From: Planctomycetota bacterium
Lineage (GTDB): Bacteria > Planctomycetota > UBA8742 > UBA2392
Assembly: GCA_027493625.1 (NCBI GenBank)
Contig: JAOSKM010000001.1
Location: 773,489-837,488 of the forward strand
Length of the DNA stretch: 64,000 nt
Reading direction: 5' to 3'
Shown here: one piece after another, positions 27,342-35,960 of the stretch
Numbering within the stretch: the stretch's first letter is position 1
Layout of the letters: each line of letters opens with the position of its first letter
Notes under the pieces: model-generated
The model's database searches: none
Seen by the model: the letters and a program-made list of their open reading frames with translations, nothing else
Told to the model about the DNA's origin: nothing
Translations under genes and position numbers: made by a program

Positions 27342-28670
27342 TCAGTCACCTTTGTACGCGTTGATCGTCTTCTGGATCGCCGGCAGAGATTCATCGCTCG
27401 CCGCCTTGGTCTTGGGCAGCAACTGGGTCAACTCTGCCAGGTACTTGTCTGCCAGTTTGGCGTAGTTCGAGGCTGTCGCCTGGCTGCTCTTGTTCATCTC
27501 CGCCAGCTGGGCGGCGGCGTTGGCCGCGCCCAGCAGCGCAAGGCTGCGCAGCTCGTCGTCGGCGTTGAATATTGCCAGGGAGGTGCTGAAGTTCTGCAGC
27601 GCTTCCGCCCACTCTTCCGCGCGCTTGGCGCCCGCCGCTTTCACCTGGCCCATTCCGACGTAGCTGCCGGCCGTCAGGTAGGCCAGGTCAGGATTGATCC
27701 AGTCGGTGCGGGGCGGTGCGGTGCGGGTGGTCTTGTGGCCGTCCTCCCAGTTCTTGATCGCTTCATAGAAGCGGGCCTGAGCGCTGCGGGTGTCGCCCTC
27801 GCGGATCTGCATGAAACCGCCCTTGAGCTGGGCTTCGTAGGAGGTGCGGGAGGGCTTGCCGCCCTGTTTCTTGACCGCAACGCGTGTCAGTTCGTCATAG
27901 GCCTCGCGGGCGCCCTTGAAATCCTTCTGGTCTTCGGCGTAGCGGGCGGAGGCGCGCAGGCCCCGGATGCCCCAGTCGAAGTACTCGCGGTCACCCTGTG
28001 AGGACAGGCCTTCCGCCAGCTCCTGCAGCGGCTTGAATGCCTTCTCGGTGGCGGACTTGGCGTCGCCCTGCTTCAGGTACACCAGACCCAGCGTCTCCAG
28101 GGCATCCAGGTAGAAGCGGTTCAGCCCACCGGCGTTGCTGACCGGCCTGCCGGTCACCTTCGAGTTGAGGGTGACGCGCGGAATGATGTTCTGCGTATAC
28201 AGGTTCTCGGGATTCTCGCACTCCTTGATGTAGTCCTCCAGCTCCTTCTGCGCGGTGCTCCAGTCGCCCTGCAGGTAGCGCCCCATCGCCAGGTAGTACC
28301 GGCACGAAATCTGCACCCGGCGCCAGGCGTCCTTGTCGAAACCGGACGGCGCCTCCAGCTTCATCACCGTCTCCGCGTCGGCAATCAGGCGCGCTGCCTG
28401 CCCGCCCGAGAGCTTGCGGGCCAGGCCGTTGTACTCGTCCATCGCCTGGCCGCTGTAGCGTACGCTCTCCAGGTCCCAGAGTTTCACCTTGGTTCCGGGC
28501 CGGTTGCGCTCCTGGTCCCAGATCACGCCGGACACGGTCTCGGCCTGGATGTCGTAAGCTGTGTTGGACTTGCCGTCCTTGGTCTGGATCACGCCGCCGG
28601 CGGCCGCGGAAAGCGCGCCCGCGAACAGCAGTGTGGCGGTGGTTGCCAGGATGAAGTTTCGCATGTTCAT
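27342..28670 (-). CDS. secreted TPR-like repeat protein
   Basis: Signal peptide MNMRNFILATTATLLFAGALSAAA; helical repeats (YYLAMGRYLQGDWSTAQKELEDYI; LETLGLVYLKQGDAKSATEKAF). Confidence 0.65.
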   Translation of the reverse strand: MNMRNFILATTATLLFAGALSAAAGGVIQTKDGKSNTAYDIQAETVSGVIWDQERNRPGTKVKLWDLESVRYSGQAMDEYNGLARKLSGGQAARLIADAETVMKLEAPSGFDKDAWRRVQISCRYYLAMGRYLQGDWSTAQKELEDYIKECENPENLYTQNIIPRVTLNSKVTGRPVSNAGGLNRFYLDALETLGLVYLKQGDAKSATEKAFKPLQELAEGLSSQGDREYFDWGIRGLRASARYAEDQKDFKGAREAYDELTRVAVKKQGGKPSRTSYEAQLKGGFMQIREGDTRSAQARFYEAIKNWEDGHKTTRTAPPRTDWINPDLAYLTAGSYVGMGQVKAAGAKRAEEWAEALQNFSTSLAIFNADDELRSLALLGAANAAAQLAEMNKSSQATASNYAKLADKYLAELTQLLPKTKAASDESLPAIQKTINAYKGD

Positions 28671-28689
28671 TTCCTTACGGTGTCCGCGA

Positions 28690-31600
28690 CTAGGCGGTCT
28701 TCAGTTCGATCTTCTTTTCCTTGCACACGGCCTGGAGCTGTTTGGCGTATTCCTTCAGGCGCGCCAGGTACTGCTTCATCTCCTCGGGCAGGTGGGTGCC
28801 GTCGAGGTTGCCCTCGCTGAATGCCACGTCGTAGGCGCCCTGGGCCTGGGTCTGCACGCCGGCCCCCTTCAGCTCCTCGATGCCCATGTCCTTGTCGCCG
28901 TAGGCCTGCAGCCAGCGGATGCTCAGCTTCAGCCAGCTCTCGAGATTCTCGCGGAACTCGCTGCGGAACTGGTAGGCGCTCAGCAGCTTGAAGCTGGCCC
29001 AGATGCGCAGGTGGATCTGCGAGGCGTGCCACAGGCAACCCGCCGCGTCGGCGGGCACCGCCTGCCGCACCACCTTGTCGCCATCCTTCTTGGGCTCGAG
29101 GGTCTTGGTGTACTGGTCGGCGTAGGCGGGCCAGGAACTCTTGAGATCCTTCTGCTCGTGCATCAGCAGGAAGATCTCGGCCATGGTGCGTCCGATGTAG
29201 AGGTAGTAGTCCTCAATCGCCTTCTGCAGGTCGGTGTCATCCTGGTTTGTGCTCTTGACCCAGCTGTACTGTTTGCCGCCGACCTCGTTGGCGTCGCGGA
29301 CCAGGTTGAAGCACCAGCAGCGGCGCAGCAGCAGAGCGGCCTTCTTCAGGTTCTCGACGTCGCCGCCTTCCTTGAACAGCTCGAGGTAGGCGGTGCCGAG
29401 CATGTACTTGATCTCCAGTTCGTTGCCGCTGGAGGTTTTGCCGATCCGCTTGCTGCGCTGGTCTACGGGCACCTCGGTTTCCTTGCCCCAGGCGCGCTCA
29501 CCGCCGAAGCGCTCGACGTAGTCGCCGAGGTACTTGACGGTGTTGGACCAGTCGCGGATGCGGAAGTACTGCTTGCCCAGCAGCTTGACGTCCTTCTCGG
29601 TGAGGCTTTCCATGCCGCCCTGCCCGCGCTGCATGCGGTACTCCTCGTAGTACTTGAGGATGCGGGTGGTGGAGGGACGGGCGCGCTCGTCCACGTCCTG
29701 GGCCAGCTTTTCCAGGTGGTTGCCCAGGTCGTAGATGAAGATGGTGCCCGTGAAGTAGGCCAGCGCGTCGGTCGAGACGGAAAGGAACGCCAGCAGGTCG
29801 GCCAGCAGGGCGATCTTGGCACCGTCGCCGCCCTGCCTGGCGGCTTCCGCATCCTGCAGGGCCTTGATCTTGTCCACCAGTTCGTGGTCGGCGGCGCCGG
29901 ACAGTGCCTTGGCCAGCTCGTCCTTGATCGGCTTGAAGCTTTCCTTCTTCATCTGCGCGTCGTACTCGGCACGCACGGCCTTGGCCCAGCGCGCCGGGTA
30001 CTCCGCGGCCATGGCCTTCCACTTCTGTTCGACGGCCTCCTTGAGGTCAGGCAGGTACTCGCGCAGGTCCTGGTTGCGCTCGGCGTCGAGGAAAAGGTCG
30101 AGCATCCAGCGCTGCCAGAAGTGCTCGGCCAGTACCATGCGCTTCTGGTGCAGGCCCTTGGCTTCGTTCAGGCGTTTTTCGTCGTCGGCGAACCCGGCCA
30201 GCGGGTTGCCTTCGGCGTCCTTGGCGGCGCCGTTGATGCGCTCGAACGAGTTCTTCTTCAGCAGGTTCGAGTAGGACACCAGCTTGGATGACGCCAGCGC
30301 CATGGCGCTGGTCTTGGGCGTCAGCTTGTCGCGCAGGATCGCGTACAGGTTGCTGACCATGTAGCGAATCTGGGCGGTGTCGTCCGGGAAAGCCTCGATG
30401 TAGGCGCGGTACACTTCCTCGCAGGCGTCTTCATCGCGTGCTTCCGACAGCGCGCCGAACGACAGCCGCAGCGAGCCCTGCTTGTAGTTGGGGCTGTCGG
30501 CAAGGTGCATGCCGTACCACTTCCAGTACGGGGCCAGGATGGCCAGCGCCAGCGGGCGCTCCGCGTCAAGCAGTGCCGCACGCGTGGCGTCGTCCAGCTT
30601 CTTGGGAGGATTGCGCAGCAGGTAGGCCAGGTCGTAGGCCGCGAAACCCATGCGCTTCATGTCCAGGTCTGCGGCGCCCTGGCCGCTCGGATTGTCGCGC
30701 ATCCACTTGGCGTTGCGGATTTCCGCGATCGCACCCATGGCATCGGCGATGCCCAGGCTCTCTTTGCCTTCGAGCAGCGGGCTGATTTCGTCCCAGGCCT
30801 TCTTGGCCTCGAAGAGGAAATACTTCTTGTAGAAGTAGACCGCCTTGTGCCAGTTCGCGAGCTGGTCAGCGGTTTTACTGTCGACAATCGCGTCCCAGTG
30901 CGGCTTTTCGATGCCGTCATACAGTGATGCGGGCAGCGCACCGAGGTCGGCGACGTGTCGGTCGCGCTGGCCCTGGTACCACTCGGCATCCTCGATGTCC
31001 CACTTGAAATTGTCCTTGTCCTGCTCGCCGCGGCGGTTGTGGCGCGGGGCGTTGGGATCCTCGGACACGTTGAAGTAGGCCTTGGCGCCGATGTACAGCG
31101 CGATGTGATAGCTGCGGAAGTCCGCGGGCAGGCTCACCATGCGCACCGCAGCCTGGTGGAACTTCTTCTCGCGGTACAGGTCGTTGGCTGACTTGTAGGC
31201 CAGTTCCATCTTGGCGGCTTTGCCCGCCAGCTCGGCCTTGAGCTGGTCGGCATCCGAGGAAAGCTTCTGGAAGAACTTGTTGTTCGGCTCGCCGAGGTCC
31301 TTGTGCACCAGGAAGCCGGCGTGGCGCGCGAACAGGTTGGACATCTCGGCCGGGAAGCTGTTCAGTGACTTGCCGTCCTTGATCAGCGCGCAGCGGTCTT
31401 TCATGTGCTCGGGCACCGCGTCGTCCGGGCCGAACTTCTCGGCGAAGTACAGGGTGCGGTAGCAGGCCTCGCGGTACACCAGCGCGGCGTCCAGGAAGCG
31501 CCACATGCGCGCGTACATTTCGCCGATGCGTGTGAAACAGGCCGGCGCGTAGGTCTCGAAGGTCTTGGCGTCCTTGCAGGCCGCCAGCAGCGACTGGTAG

Positions 31601-32781
31601 GCCTGGATGTTCTTGAGGATCACCGACACCGGGTTGGTGTCCAGCTCGGCGTAGACCATGCCGGCGCACTTGAAGCGCAACTCGTTGTCCAGGCTGTCGC
31701 GCGTAGCGATGTCAGCCAGCACCACCAGTGCCTGGCGGCGGAACGTGATGTCGCGGTCCGCGGCCAGCTTGAAAAGCTGGTCGATTGCGCCGCGCACCTT
31801 GGCCTCGTCGCCCAGCTTGATCAGCGCGCTGATGCGGTACAGCTGGAAGCGCTTGAACTGAAAGCTCAACTCGGAGAGTTGCCCGTACTTGGCAAAGGCC
31901 TCGGCGTAAAGGTTGACGCACTTCTCCAGGTTGCGCGGGTCGTAGTCCAGCTCGCTGGTCAGCAGCTCGGCCGCACGCAGGTAGCCGTGCTCCATGGCCA
32001 GGCGGCCCAGGTAGCCGGTGGAGGCTTCGCCCTTCAGGAAGCTGACGCAACCCTCAAACTTGGACACCGCGTTTTCGGGGTTGCCCCGGGCGATCTCGAT
32101 GTCGCCGAGCAGCGGGAAGGTCAGCACCAGCTCTTCGGTGGGGTCTTCCAGCGAAAACTGGAACTCGCCGATGGCGTTCTCGCACAGCTTGAACTGCGCC
32201 TCGCGATCATCGGAACCGAGTTCGTAGCTCATTCCCTTCACGTAGTACGCACGGCAGAAGTGGTAGTAGATGCGGCTGTAGTCGGGATAGACCTTCGTCC
32301 ACAACTGCGGATCGCCGAAGCGCACATTGTTATCCAGGTGTTCGCGCTGCTTCTTCAGCATCGCGATCGCTTCTTCGCAGTAGCTGCGGGCTGCGTTGGG
32401 GTCCGTGCGGCGCAGGGCCAGAGCCAGGTCGAGCTGCATGATGCCCTTGGCAGCCACGCCCGCCGGGTCATCCGGGTCGCCGAACACCGCCAGCGCCTTG
32501 CCGTAGCGCGCCGTGCGTTCATTGTCGTTCTGATCCTGGCTGTAGACGACGTCAGCCTCGACCTTCATCACCTCGGCCTTGTTGCGCCGGGCGCGCGCCT
32601 TTTCTTCGGCGCTGCCACTCTGGATGATCTTGTCCAGGACCTCGTAGGACTCCTCCCACATCTGGAGGCGGACGCCGAGGTACCGGCCGTACTCGATCAT
32701 GTCACGCGCGTGCGCGTTGCCCGCGGCGAGGCTGAGTAGAAGCGCCACCGCAAGCCCTGTGAGGATTCTGGGCATCGTCAT
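28690..32781 (-). CDS. very large secreted TPR-rich protein (~1363 aa from MTMPRILTGL; longest ORF start 32865)
   Basis: Signal peptide MPRILTGLAVALLLSLAAGNAHA, then many helical repeats. Confidence 0.7.
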   Translation of the reverse strand: MTMPRILTGLAVALLLSLAAGNAHARDMIEYGRYLGVRLQMWEESYEVLDKIIQSGSAEEKARARRNKAEVMKVEADVVYSQDQNDNERTARYGKALAVFGDPDDPAGVAAKGIMQLDLALALRRTDPNAARSYCEEAIAMLKKQREHLDNNVRFGDPQLWTKVYPDYSRIYYHFCRAYYVKGMSYELGSDDREAQFKLCENAIGEFQFSLEDPTEELVLTFPLLGDIEIARGNPENAVSKFEGCVSFLKGEASTGYLGRLAMEHGYLRAAELLTSELDYDPRNLEKCVNLYAEAFAKYGQLSELSFQFKRFQLYRISALIKLGDEAKVRGAIDQLFKLAADRDITFRRQALVVLADIATRDSLDNELRFKCAGMVYAELDTNPVSVILKNIQAYQSLLAACKDAKTFETYAPACFTRIGEMYARMWRFLDAALVYREACYRTLYFAEKFGPDDAVPEHMKDRCALIKDGKSLNSFPAEMSNLFARHAGFLVHKDLGEPNNKFFQKLSSDADQLKAELAGKAAKMELAYKSANDLYREKKFHQAAVRMVSLPADFRSYHIALYIGAKAYFNVSEDPNAPRHNRRGEQDKDNFKWDIEDAEWYQGQRDRHVADLGALPASLYDGIEKPHWDAIVDSKTADQLANWHKAVYFYKKYFLFEAKKAWDEISPLLEGKESLGIADAMGAIAEIRNAKWMRDNPSGQGAADLDMKRMGFAAYDLAYLLRNPPKKLDDATRAALLDAERPLALAILAPYWKWYGMHLADSPNYKQGSLRLSFGALSEARDEDACEEVYRAYIEAFPDDTAQIRYMVSNLYAILRDKLTPKTSAMALASSKLVSYSNLLKKNSFERINGAAKDAEGNPLAGFADDEKRLNEAKGLHQKRMVLAEHFWQRWMLDLFLDAERNQDLREYLPDLKEAVEQKWKAMAAEYPARWAKAVRAEYDAQMKKESFKPIKDELAKALSGAADHELVDKIKALQDAEAARQGGDGAKIALLADLLAFLSVSTDALAYFTGTIFIYDLGNHLEKLAQDVDERARPSTTRILKYYEEYRMQRGQGGMESLTEKDVKLLGKQYFRIRDWSNTVKYLGDYVERFGGERAWGKETEVPVDQRSKRIGKTSSGNELEIKYMLGTAYLELFKEGGDVENLKKAALLLRRCWCFNLVRDANEVGGKQYSWVKSTNQDDTDLQKAIEDYYLYIGRTMAEIFLLMHEQKDLKSSWPAYADQYTKTLEPKKDGDKVVRQAVPADAAGCLWHASQIHLRIWASFKLLSAYQFRSEFRENLESWLKLSIRWLQAYGDKDMGIEELKGAGVQTQAQGAYDVAFSEGNLDGTHLPEEMKQYLARLKEYAKQLQAVCKEKKIELKTA

Positions 32782-32934
32782 AAACCTTGATTGATTGGGC
32801 ATGTCGACCTGCTCCGTTGTAGCCCCGGAGACGGAAATAGTTGTGTAGGTGCGCTTTGGACGCACTTCTATACCAAAGGCAAACGGATAAGTAACGCCGG
32901 GGGTTCAGTGCATTTTTGCCCGGAGACGGGCTTT

Positions 32935-33011
32935 AAATCAAGGCCCCCGGATGCACACCCAGCCGGTCTTTCGACCGGCTGGGAACCCGTGCAAGGCCGG
33001 GGCCTTGATTT
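32935..33011. promoter_or_regulatory. nested hairpin element downstream of the secretin gene (terminator/attenuator candidate)
   Basis: Outer arms AAATCAAGGCCCCCGG / CCGGGGCCTTGATTT, middle TGCAC/GTGCA, inner CCCAGCCGGTC-TTTC-GACCGGCTGGG. Confidence 0.7.
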
Positions 33012-33022
33012 TTGTGCATTGG

Positions 33023-35716
33023 TTAGCGCGGCTGGGTGGGGCCGGCGCCGTACTGGTACTGCTCTTCTTCCTCGAGGTCGATGATGCGGGCGCTAACCAC
33101 GATCACGATGTCCTGGCGGACCACGCTCTTGCCCTTGCGGCTGAAGAGCGCGCCGATCAGGGGCAGGTCGCTGATGATCGGGATGCCCGAGTCGACCTGG
33201 GTTTCGCTCATGTGACGCAGGCCGCCGATCACGAAGCTGCCGCCGTCGGGCAGGGTAATGGTGGTGCGGATGCGCTGCAGGGTCAGCTGCGGGGTCTGGA
33301 TCGCCACCGGGGTGCCGACGCCCAGGCTGGTGTTGAAGGTCGGAATCGGGCGCAGCAGCGTGGCCAGTGTCGGGCGCAGTTCCAGCGTGACGTAGCGGCG
33401 GTCGGCGCTGATGGTCGGTCGCACGTCCAGCACGATGCCGTCGCGAATCACGTCCACCACCGGGTCGGCCACGGCCACACCGGTCGCGGTGTTGGTGTCG
33501 AAGTCGCGGATGTAAGCAACCTCGTTCAGGATGCTGACGTGGGCGCGCTGCGTGTTGTGGACAGTGATGCGCGGGGCGGTGAGCATGGTGGCGCGTTCGC
33601 GCTTCCGCACGGCGCGCAGGATGGCGTTGACCTCCGGGTTGTCGATGAACGCCATCTGGAAGGTCATGCCGCCGCGGTTGGTGAGACCCACGTTGCCGCG
33701 CTGACCGCCGAGGCTCTGGTCAAACAGGTTCTCGATGCGGGCGCGCTGGTCAATGCGAACGTTGCCCGAAGGCGGCATATCCTGGAAGAAGAAGCCGGCG
33801 TCGTTGCCTGTGCCGCCGGGGCCGGCGGGGTTGCTGTTGTTGCCGAACTGGATGTCGTCCAGCGCTGCGGGAACGGGCGGGATGCCGGGCGGCGGAATCT
33901 GCGGGCTGCCGCCGATGCCGCGGAAGTCCAGGCCGATGTCTTCAAGGAAATCGTCGCGGATCGTGATGAAGCGGGCTTCCACGGAGACCGTGAGACCCTG
34001 GCTGCGGCGCAGATCGGCCAGCAGGTTGGCAACGCGGTCGATGTTGTCCGGCGTGTTCAGCACGATCAGGTCCTGCTGGCGCGTGGTAAGTCCGTGACCG
34101 TCCTGCCCCCAGCTGTCCGGGGCGACGGCTTCCTCGATCACTTCCAGCAGGTCGTCGATTTCCAGCGGGTCGGCATCTTCCTCTGCGTCTTCGGTACCCA
34201 GGCGCGACTCGCGCTCGGTGTCGCCCGAGAGGCGGGGCTCGTCGCCGCGGAAGGTGCGCAGGTTGATCAACAGGTCCGCCACGTTGAACACGCGGCGCAC
34301 CACGTTGCGACCTTCGCCGGCGCCGGCTTCGTCAATGATCACGGCGCCGTTTTCGACGCGCCACGACAGGTCGGTCTGGTCGCACACCAGGTCAAGCGCC
34401 TGGCGCAGCTTCACGCGGCCGATGTCGAGGTCCACGGTGGTTTCGCCGTCGACGGCGCGGGCGCGCAGAATGTTGATGTTACCCTCGGTGCGGAACTTGG
34501 CGATCACTTCGTCAAGCGTCGAGCCTTCGAAGAACAGCGCCAGGTTCACGTTTTCGAGGGCGCTGCGCACCGCGATATCTTCCTTGCTGAGGCGGGTCTG
34601 GCGCGAATCCTCGAGTTTGCGGGCCCGTTCATTGGTCTGGATCCAGTCCTCGTAGGAGGGCAGGGTGATGTCGTCGGTGGGCATCGGGGTGATGGCCTTC
34701 ACCAGCTCCATCGACTCGCGCCAGTTGCGGTTGAAGTCTTCCCACGCCGAGCGGTCGCGCTTGCCCTGGTCGAGGTTGGTTGCGATCTGCTTGAGGCGCG
34801 AAACCTGTTCGTTGTACGGGTCCTCGCGCAGGATCTTGTTCAGCACCACCACCGCGTCCTTGTATTCGCGGCGGTCGAAATACTCTTTGGCCTGGCTGTA
34901 CAGGTTGCGGATTTCCTCGCGGTAGCGGTCAAGCTCCTGCTGGATCTCGAGCTCGCGCAGCCGGCGCTCCTGCTCGCGGATCTTGACGAAATCGTCGAGG
35001 CGCGCCTTTTCGCGCAGGTTGGTCGCCTCCTGCATCATCAGGCGGGCTTCGCGCTCGAAACCTTCGGTCTCGATCATGTAGTCCGTCCAGCGGATGATGT
35101 CGAGGACCTTTTCAAGCTCGACGATCGCGTCGGCGTACTGGCCCTGAGAAATGTAGCGGCTGGCCACGTCCAGCCCGTGGCTGATCTCGTACACCGCCTC
35201 GGCGCGCAGCGCCGATTCCTCTTCGCTGCGGGCACGGGCCATGATTTCCGAGGGGCTGCTCGATACGCCGAGCGCCTGGTCGACGTTCGACTTGATCTGC
35301 AGCGCTACCGCGTTGCCCGGGTCCATCAGCAGCGCGTCGCGGGCGTAGCTGCCCGCTTCGTCGTAGCGCTTGTCCTGGTACAGCCTCGCCGCCTCGTCGG
35401 CGTAGAACTGCGCCAGCTGCTTGATGTCCTTGTCGCTGACGCCCTCCATGGCGCCGCGCGCGGCGCGCTCGCCGCGGCTGGCGACTTCCTTGGGCTGGCC
35501 GGCGGCCTCGGTATCGCTCTCGATCGCCTTTTCGCGGCGCTCTTCGCGGGTGGCGGGCTTGCCGCCGTTATCCTCGAAGCGCGACACGTAGTCGTCGGTC
35601 GTGGGCGTGACGTTCACGTCGTCAGCGGGCGCCGGGCCCGATGAACAGGCGGCCAGCAAACCCGTAAAGCCTGCCACAGCGGCCATCGAAAGCCGCTTCG
35701 TGATCCCTAACTTCAT
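33023..35716 (-). CDS. lipoprotein secretin (GspD/PilQ superfamily) with N-terminal TPR region
   Basis: MKLGITKRLSMAAVAGFTGLLAACSSG lipobox; TPR AARLYQDKRYDEAGSYARDALLMDP; STN-like LALFFEGSTLDEVIAKF...; secretin VSVEARFITIRDDFLEDIGLDF...ILDVRPTISADRRYVTLELRPTLATLL...VIGGLRHMSETQVDSGIPIISDLPLIGALFS. Confidence 0.92.
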   Translation of the reverse strand: MKLGITKRLSMAAVAGFTGLLAACSSGPAPADDVNVTPTTDDYVSRFEDNGGKPATREERREKAIESDTEAAGQPKEVASRGERAARGAMEGVSDKDIKQLAQFYADEAARLYQDKRYDEAGSYARDALLMDPGNAVALQIKSNVDQALGVSSSPSEIMARARSEEESALRAEAVYEISHGLDVASRYISQGQYADAIVELEKVLDIIRWTDYMIETEGFEREARLMMQEATNLREKARLDDFVKIREQERRLRELEIQQELDRYREEIRNLYSQAKEYFDRREYKDAVVVLNKILREDPYNEQVSRLKQIATNLDQGKRDRSAWEDFNRNWRESMELVKAITPMPTDDITLPSYEDWIQTNERARKLEDSRQTRLSKEDIAVRSALENVNLALFFEGSTLDEVIAKFRTEGNINILRARAVDGETTVDLDIGRVKLRQALDLVCDQTDLSWRVENGAVIIDEAGAGEGRNVVRRVFNVADLLINLRTFRGDEPRLSGDTERESRLGTEDAEEDADPLEIDDLLEVIEEAVAPDSWGQDGHGLTTRQQDLIVLNTPDNIDRVANLLADLRRSQGLTVSVEARFITIRDDFLEDIGLDFRGIGGSPQIPPPGIPPVPAALDDIQFGNNSNPAGPGGTGNDAGFFFQDMPPSGNVRIDQRARIENLFDQSLGGQRGNVGLTNRGGMTFQMAFIDNPEVNAILRAVRKRERATMLTAPRITVHNTQRAHVSILNEVAYIRDFDTNTATGVAVADPVVDVIRDGIVLDVRPTISADRRYVTLELRPTLATLLRPIPTFNTSLGVGTPVAIQTPQLTLQRIRTTITLPDGGSFVIGGLRHMSETQVDSGIPIISDLPLIGALFSRKGKSVVRQDIVIVVSARIIDLEEEEQYQYGAGPTQPR

Positions 35717-35916
35717 GCTGAATCGCTCCTCATCCGTCGGGGTCTTCCCGGGGAAGATGCGCAGGGGTCCACACGAAATATCGGAGGGGGTCTTCAATTT
35801 AGCCGCAGGGCAGGTGGTGTCAACGCTCTAGATGCTTTCGGCTGTCACCCTTACGTCATGTTCGCGGTGGATTTCCGGTATGTCAGTATCTCTCTGGCTG
35901 TGACTATGGGCAAAAA

Positions 35917-35943
35917 AGTCCCCGGCCGTCTAGACCGGGGACT
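35917..35943 (-). terminator. intrinsic terminator after the EF-hand gene
   Basis: AGTCCCCGG...CCGGGGACT hairpin; minus strand continues TTTTTTG. Confidence 0.8.
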
Positions 35944-35960
35944 CTCCACAACGATGCAGC

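Noticed and set aside
25868-27364. 498-aa plus-strand ORF
   Set aside because: Antisense to ExbD/ExbB genes, which have clear family motifs.
28561-30291. 576-aa plus-strand ORF
   Set aside because: Antisense to the giant TPR gene; Leu/Val/His-rich artefact.
32951-35644. 897-aa plus-strand ORF opposite the secretin
   Set aside because: Mirror ORF from high-GC third-position bias. No motifs, and the minus-strand secretin is unambiguous.
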